From Acidobacteriota bacterium (GTDB taxonomy: Bacteria > Acidobacteriota > Aminicenantia > Aminicenantales > Saccharicenantaceae), in NCBI GenBank assembly GCA_014894455.1, contig JADBLN010000016.1, positions 1 through 42,963 on the forward strand: 42,963 bases of DNA. Direction: 5' to 3'. Shown here piece by piece: positions 39,767-42,963 of this stretch. The translations under genes were made by a program, and so were the position numbers. The notes under the pieces are model-generated. The model was given only the letters and a program-made list of their open reading frames with translations, was not told the DNA's origin and did no database searches. Within the stretch, counting starts at the first letter, position 1. Each line of letters begins with the position of its first letter.

Positions 39767-42529
39767 TTACGGCCTGTTTTTCAACAACGCCTCATAGAGG
39801 GCCCAGACGGCGCCGGGCCGCATGTACTTCATCGCCCGGAAAAGTTTCTCTCCGTATTTCGCGTCGGCATTGTTCCACTGGACCTCGTCCGGATTGAGGT
39901 AGGCCTCGGGTGTCTTGAAGAAATAGCCCTGACCGAAGGGACTGTAGACGACGTGGTAGAGTCCGTAGGCCGTGTGCATCCCTTCGTCGCGGAGGCCGTT
40001 GAGGACGCAGTTCGCCGCGAAGGCGTAGGCCGTGCCGACCCAGACTTCGTCACCCTGCTGGCTCAGGAGCTGGCGTCCGTCGGCTTTGCGGCCGTTGACG
40101 GCGCCCATCAGCCCGCCGCCGAAGCCGAGGACGTTCTTTTCGAAGATCGTGCGCAGGGTCCGCTCGACCTCGACGGGCGGGACGATCGGGTCCCGGCCGT
40201 CGGCGTCGAGGCCGAGCATGTCCGCGTACCAGACGCCGAAGAGCTGGTCGGTCATGATATCGTCCGTGTAGGCGTCGATATGGAAATAGCCGCCCCGCTC
40301 GTCCCAGAGCTTTCGCAGGGAGGTCCGGCCCGACTCGAACCACCTCCGGTATTTACCGATGATCTCGAGGATATCGACATCGCCGGCCCGGACCAAGCCG
40401 CGGCCGTAGAGCGTCTCCCCCATCCGGACCGTCGCCCTAAGGCCGGCCAGCCAGAGGAGCCCGACGTAGGCGCTCTCCCCTTTCATCCGCCAGGTGTCAT
40501 AGGTCTGGTCGGGGATGGCCTCGTTGAGGGGGACGTGGGTCACCTTATCGCCGAAGCGCGCTTCGAGCGTGTCCAGGGCGACGACCGAGGCCTCGAACAT
40601 CTTCATGAGAAAACCGATATCCCGGGCGCCCGTCGCCAGGAAATCCCGGTAGGCCCGGAGCGGGAACTTGGGGTTGATGTCCTTCCAGAAGTTGGCGTTC
40701 TGCCAGTCGAAGGCGTTGAGGATGGTCCACGGTCTCTTGCGCGGCGAGCCGACGTCGTGAGGGACCATGCCCGCGGCCTTGATCGTGTTCCAGTAATAGT
40801 CCATCTTGTCCGGCGGGACCTCCTTGGGAAAGAGGACGGCGTACTGGAAGGCGCGGTAAGACGAATCCTCTAGCGGGATTGTGCCGGCGAGATAATCCAT
40901 GTGGGTCGTCTCGAGCTCGGGCCAGAGCTTGAGCACGTGCCAGCAGTAGGAGTCGACGTCGGTCGTCCCGTACATGAGGTAATCGGCGCTTTCAAGATAA
41001 GTGTGGAGGTTCGTCGCGGCATCCCAGATGCTCGTCTCGGTCAGGACGTAAAGCTCGTTCAGCAGCGCCTGCTTGAACCAGTCGGGAAGCCGCGGGTTCG
41101 TCAGGACGGGCTTCTGCCAATCGTCGACGGCCCGCTCCCACTCCCCCGCCCGGGACAGGGCCTCGGAGGCCAAGCGGAAAGCGTTTGTGCCTTCCTCGCC
41201 GGCGAAGGCCGTGTATTTCTTTTTGTGCTTGGCCCCGGTCTCGAACTCGTAGTAGGGAAAATCCCAAGTGATGGCGAAGGGGACCTCGAGCCGTTCGCCC
41301 GGCTTGAGCGTGAACGTGACCGCCAGGGCCGCGCCCGTTTCCTGCCCCGGCCCGAGCGGGGCGGAGGTGCGGACGCCGTCGAGCGTGCCGTCCGCGGCGA
41401 ACCTTTTCCAAATGTCGTCGCCGTCGCCACGAGGGTCGAAAGCGGCCTGGAAATGGACGCGAGTCTTGCCCGGGCTTTCGAGGGCGGCGATGGCCATCGT
41501 GCCGGCGAGAGCGTTCCCGGTTCTCGCATCCTGGCCTTTTTGCTGGAAGAGGATGCCTTTGCGGGACCCCTCCTCGACGAATTCGTTGAAGTTGCCGGCG
41601 CTCTTCCGGTCCCAGACGAAAGACGCCTGGGCGGCCTTGCCCGGCACGGACTGAGGGAGGACGGCCTCCCAGCCGACCATGTTCTCCCAGGTCAGGAGGA
41701 TGCTGACTTCGACAGGCTGCCGGGTCGGGTTGACGGCCACCCACCTGTAAACGGCGACGGGATAGCTCGTCTCCTTGTAGTTCCCGGCGATGACGGGCGA
41801 GAACTGGACGACCGCCAGCTTGACCGGCAGGTCCGAGTTCTCTTCGTACGAAAAGCCGGACTTGGGGTAGAGCGCGAAATAATCGCCTTTTCCCACCGGG
41901 TAGTTCCAGGCCCAGCCGCCAAGGCCTTCCCCGGCCGGCGGCGCCGTTGTCGAGAGCGTCCGGGCGACCGTCCGGCCGCCGGATTTCATGAAGACGTGGA
42001 ACTGGTCGGCCCAGACCGTATCCTCGACCATCCAGCCGAGCTTGAGGAACCAGGTCGAGAAATTTCCGTTCATGAGGCGCTCGTACCCGCCGGCGCCGAT
42101 GCCGCCGACCGGACAGGCGCTCCCTTCGGCTTGGGCCTCGATCGTCCCCGGGGCGATCGTCCGGCCGAATTTTTCGAGGATCGTCCCGATGGGCCTATCG
42201 AAGGCCGCCTGGGGGAAGCCGGCCAGGTTGGAGGCGGAATAATTCAGGGCGTCGAGCGAAGCGCGGAGGATCTGTTTTTCCGTTGCGGTTCCGCCCGAGC
42301 GGGCCGCGGCGATGAGCTTGTCGAGGCGGCCGTCGATCTCACGGCCGGCGTCGTCCGTGATGCCTTTCTCGGCGAGGAGCGCGGGGAAGCGGCGGACAAG
42401 CTCGCTCCGGACGGCGGTAGCGGTGGCGTCCCCGGGCGCCGCGGCCGGCGGATTCCCTGCGAATAAGCCGGAGAGCATCAGGCCGATCAGAAGACAAAAA
42501 GAAACGGCGCGGGTCTTGAGTTCCCTCAT
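39767..42529 (-). CDS. GH116-family glycosidase (GBA2-like), exported
   Basis: A 920-residue protein from the ATG at 42529 (MRELKTRAVSF), preceded by AGGAGCC; the ORF-track start further upstream lies in the transporter. It has a signal peptide at about 8-25. The N-terminal beta-sandwich has CPVGGIGAGGYERLMNGNFSTW. The C-terminal (alpha/alpha)6 domain has LLNELYVLTETSIWD, with the expected nucleophile Glu in that helix, and YLMYGTTDVDSYCWHVLKLWPE, typical of GH116/GBA2-type beta-glucosidases. The substrate may be a beta-glucoside, beta-xyloside or N-acetylglucosaminide. Its start codon overlaps the transporter stop (ATGA), so the two are coupled. Confidence 0.88.
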   Translation of the reverse strand: MRELKTRAVSFCLLIGLMLSGLFAGNPPAAAPGDATATAVRSELVRRFPALLAEKGITDDAGREIDGRLDKLIAAARSGGTATEKQILRASLDALNYSASNLAGFPQAAFDRPIGTILEKFGRTIAPGTIEAQAEGSACPVGGIGAGGYERLMNGNFSTWFLKLGWMVEDTVWADQFHVFMKSGGRTVARTLSTTAPPAGEGLGGWAWNYPVGKGDYFALYPKSGFSYEENSDLPVKLAVVQFSPVIAGNYKETSYPVAVYRWVAVNPTRQPVEVSILLTWENMVGWEAVLPQSVPGKAAQASFVWDRKSAGNFNEFVEEGSRKGILFQQKGQDARTGNALAGTMAIAALESPGKTRVHFQAAFDPRGDGDDIWKRFAADGTLDGVRTSAPLGPGQETGAALAVTFTLKPGERLEVPFAITWDFPYYEFETGAKHKKKYTAFAGEEGTNAFRLASEALSRAGEWERAVDDWQKPVLTNPRLPDWFKQALLNELYVLTETSIWDAATNLHTYLESADYLMYGTTDVDSYCWHVLKLWPELETTHMDYLAGTIPLEDSSYRAFQYAVLFPKEVPPDKMDYYWNTIKAAGMVPHDVGSPRKRPWTILNAFDWQNANFWKDINPKFPLRAYRDFLATGARDIGFLMKMFEASVVALDTLEARFGDKVTHVPLNEAIPDQTYDTWRMKGESAYVGLLWLAGLRATVRMGETLYGRGLVRAGDVDILEIIGKYRRWFESGRTSLRKLWDERGGYFHIDAYTDDIMTDQLFGVWYADMLGLDADGRDPIVPPVEVERTLRTIFEKNVLGFGGGLMGAVNGRKADGRQLLSQQGDEVWVGTAYAFAANCVLNGLRDEGMHTAYGLYHVVYSPFGQGYFFKTPEAYLNPDEVQWNNADAKYGEKLFRAMKYMRPGAVWALYEALLKNRP

Positions 42530-42963
42530 ACCGGGCTCCTTTCCTTCTTTTCCTTTTTCAACTCTCTGCCCACGAGTACCGACAGGACGACGATCATGGC
42601 GCAGTTGAAGACGGGGATGAGAAACCCCTGCCTCAGGCTCGAGGCCTCGGCGATCTTTCCGGCCAGCCAGGGCGCGAGCATGCCGCCGACGAGCCCCACG
42701 GCGATGACGATGCTGAAGGCCGTCCCGGTGAACGCGGCGAACTTTTCGCCGACGATGGCCAGAGTCGTCGGGTAAATGGCGGCGAAGCCGAGGCCGAGGA
42801 CGACGGCTCCGACGGCCGCCGCAATCCCGGAGGGAGCGAGGGCCATGAGGGCCGCAGCGCAAAGGGCCAGCGAGGCGCTGGCCAAGATGAGCGTTTCGCT
42901 GCGGACCGCCCGGACAAGGCGGCTCGAGAAAAGACGGCCGGACATGATGGCCGCCCAGTAGGC
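42526..42963 (-). CDS. MFS-type transporter, C-terminal part (cut by window edge)
   Basis: The last 145 residues of a multi-pass membrane protein; the 5' part lies beyond the window. It contains four hydrophobic helices (LILASASLALCAAALMAL, AVGAVVLGLGFAAIYPTTL and so on) and a GRLFSSRL basic loop, like the second half of major-facilitator sugar permeases. The overlap with the GH116 gene suggests uptake of the sugar released by that enzyme. The specificity cannot be read from this fragment. Confidence 0.75.
   Translation of the reverse strand, partial: AYWAAIMSGRLFSSRLVRAVRSETLILASASLALCAAALMALAPSGIAAAVGAVVLGLGFAAIYPTTLAIVGEKFAAFTGTAFSIVIAVGLVGGMLAPWLAGKIAEASSLRQGFLIPVFNCAMIVVLSVLVGRELKKEKKERSPV

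Noticed and set aside
1-42963. CRISPR array
   Set aside because: No regularly spaced direct repeats of 23-40 bp with unique spacers; the 23-bp units at 3492 are contiguous without spacers.

Overview
The window looks like a chromosomal segment of an uncultured, GC-rich, glycan-degrading bacterium. The best guess is the Acidobacteriota/Candidatus Aminicenantes neighbourhood. This rests on a TonB-dependent receptor with a carboxypeptidase-regulatory N-domain, a GWxTD-domain protein, a 'sulfatase' fused to TPRs, many TPR lipoprotein-like exported proteins and a retropepsin-like membrane protein. The placement is an inference from gene style, not from a marker gene.

Region 1 (1-14.9 kb) is an accessory, mobile-element-rich island. 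It opens with a complete-looking recombinase-in-trio (RIT) element: three overlapping tyrosine recombinases between 33-bp perfect inverted repeats. The element sits next to, and probably within, the left end of an IS21-family element. An AT-rich block follows with a coiled-coil membrane protein, a HEPN-like protein, a frameshifted DUF2188 gene and two small lipoproteins. Then comes a stack of IS elements: an IS3-family copy with a nonsense codon in orfB, a truncated second IS3 transposase, and a third IS3 element (3-bp target duplication) whose orfB is split by a complete Mutator/IS256-like IS with 27-bp terminal repeats and an exact 8-bp target duplication. The island ends with a three-gene cluster that looks defence-related (a frameshifted TIR-domain protein, a zinc-finger/HEPN-like protein and a second HEPN-like protein), closed by a degenerate integron attC-like site.

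Region 2 (14.9-24.3 kb) is mostly minus-strand core or metabolic DNA. It holds a conserved exported protein of unknown function, a Tat-exported M24 peptidase (plus strand), galactokinase, a truncated pentapeptide-repeat protein, a zinc-ribbon/retropepsin membrane protein, tRNA-Glu(CUC), L-fucose isomerase and a stand-alone GMP-synthase ATP-pyrophosphatase subunit.

Region 3 (24.3-30.9 kb, plus strand) is a glycan-degradation cluster: an exported M20 amidohydrolase, a GH29 alpha-L-fucosidase, a GH2 enzyme of the exo-beta-D-glucosaminidase (CsxA) type, and a lipoprotein of the polysaccharide-deacetylase superfamily overlapping it by 4 bp. With the nearby fucose isomerase and galactokinase, this suggests use of fucose-, hexosamine- and galactose-containing glycans.

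Region 4 (30.9 kb to the end, minus strand) carries a transporter (cut by the window edge), a GH116 enzyme, a sulfatase-fold/TPR protein, a carboxypeptidase-regulatory/TPR protein, a separately promoted TonB-dependent receptor with its own terminator, and a GWxTD/TPR protein. Most very long ORFs on the opposite strand of these genes are GC-rich shadows and were left out.
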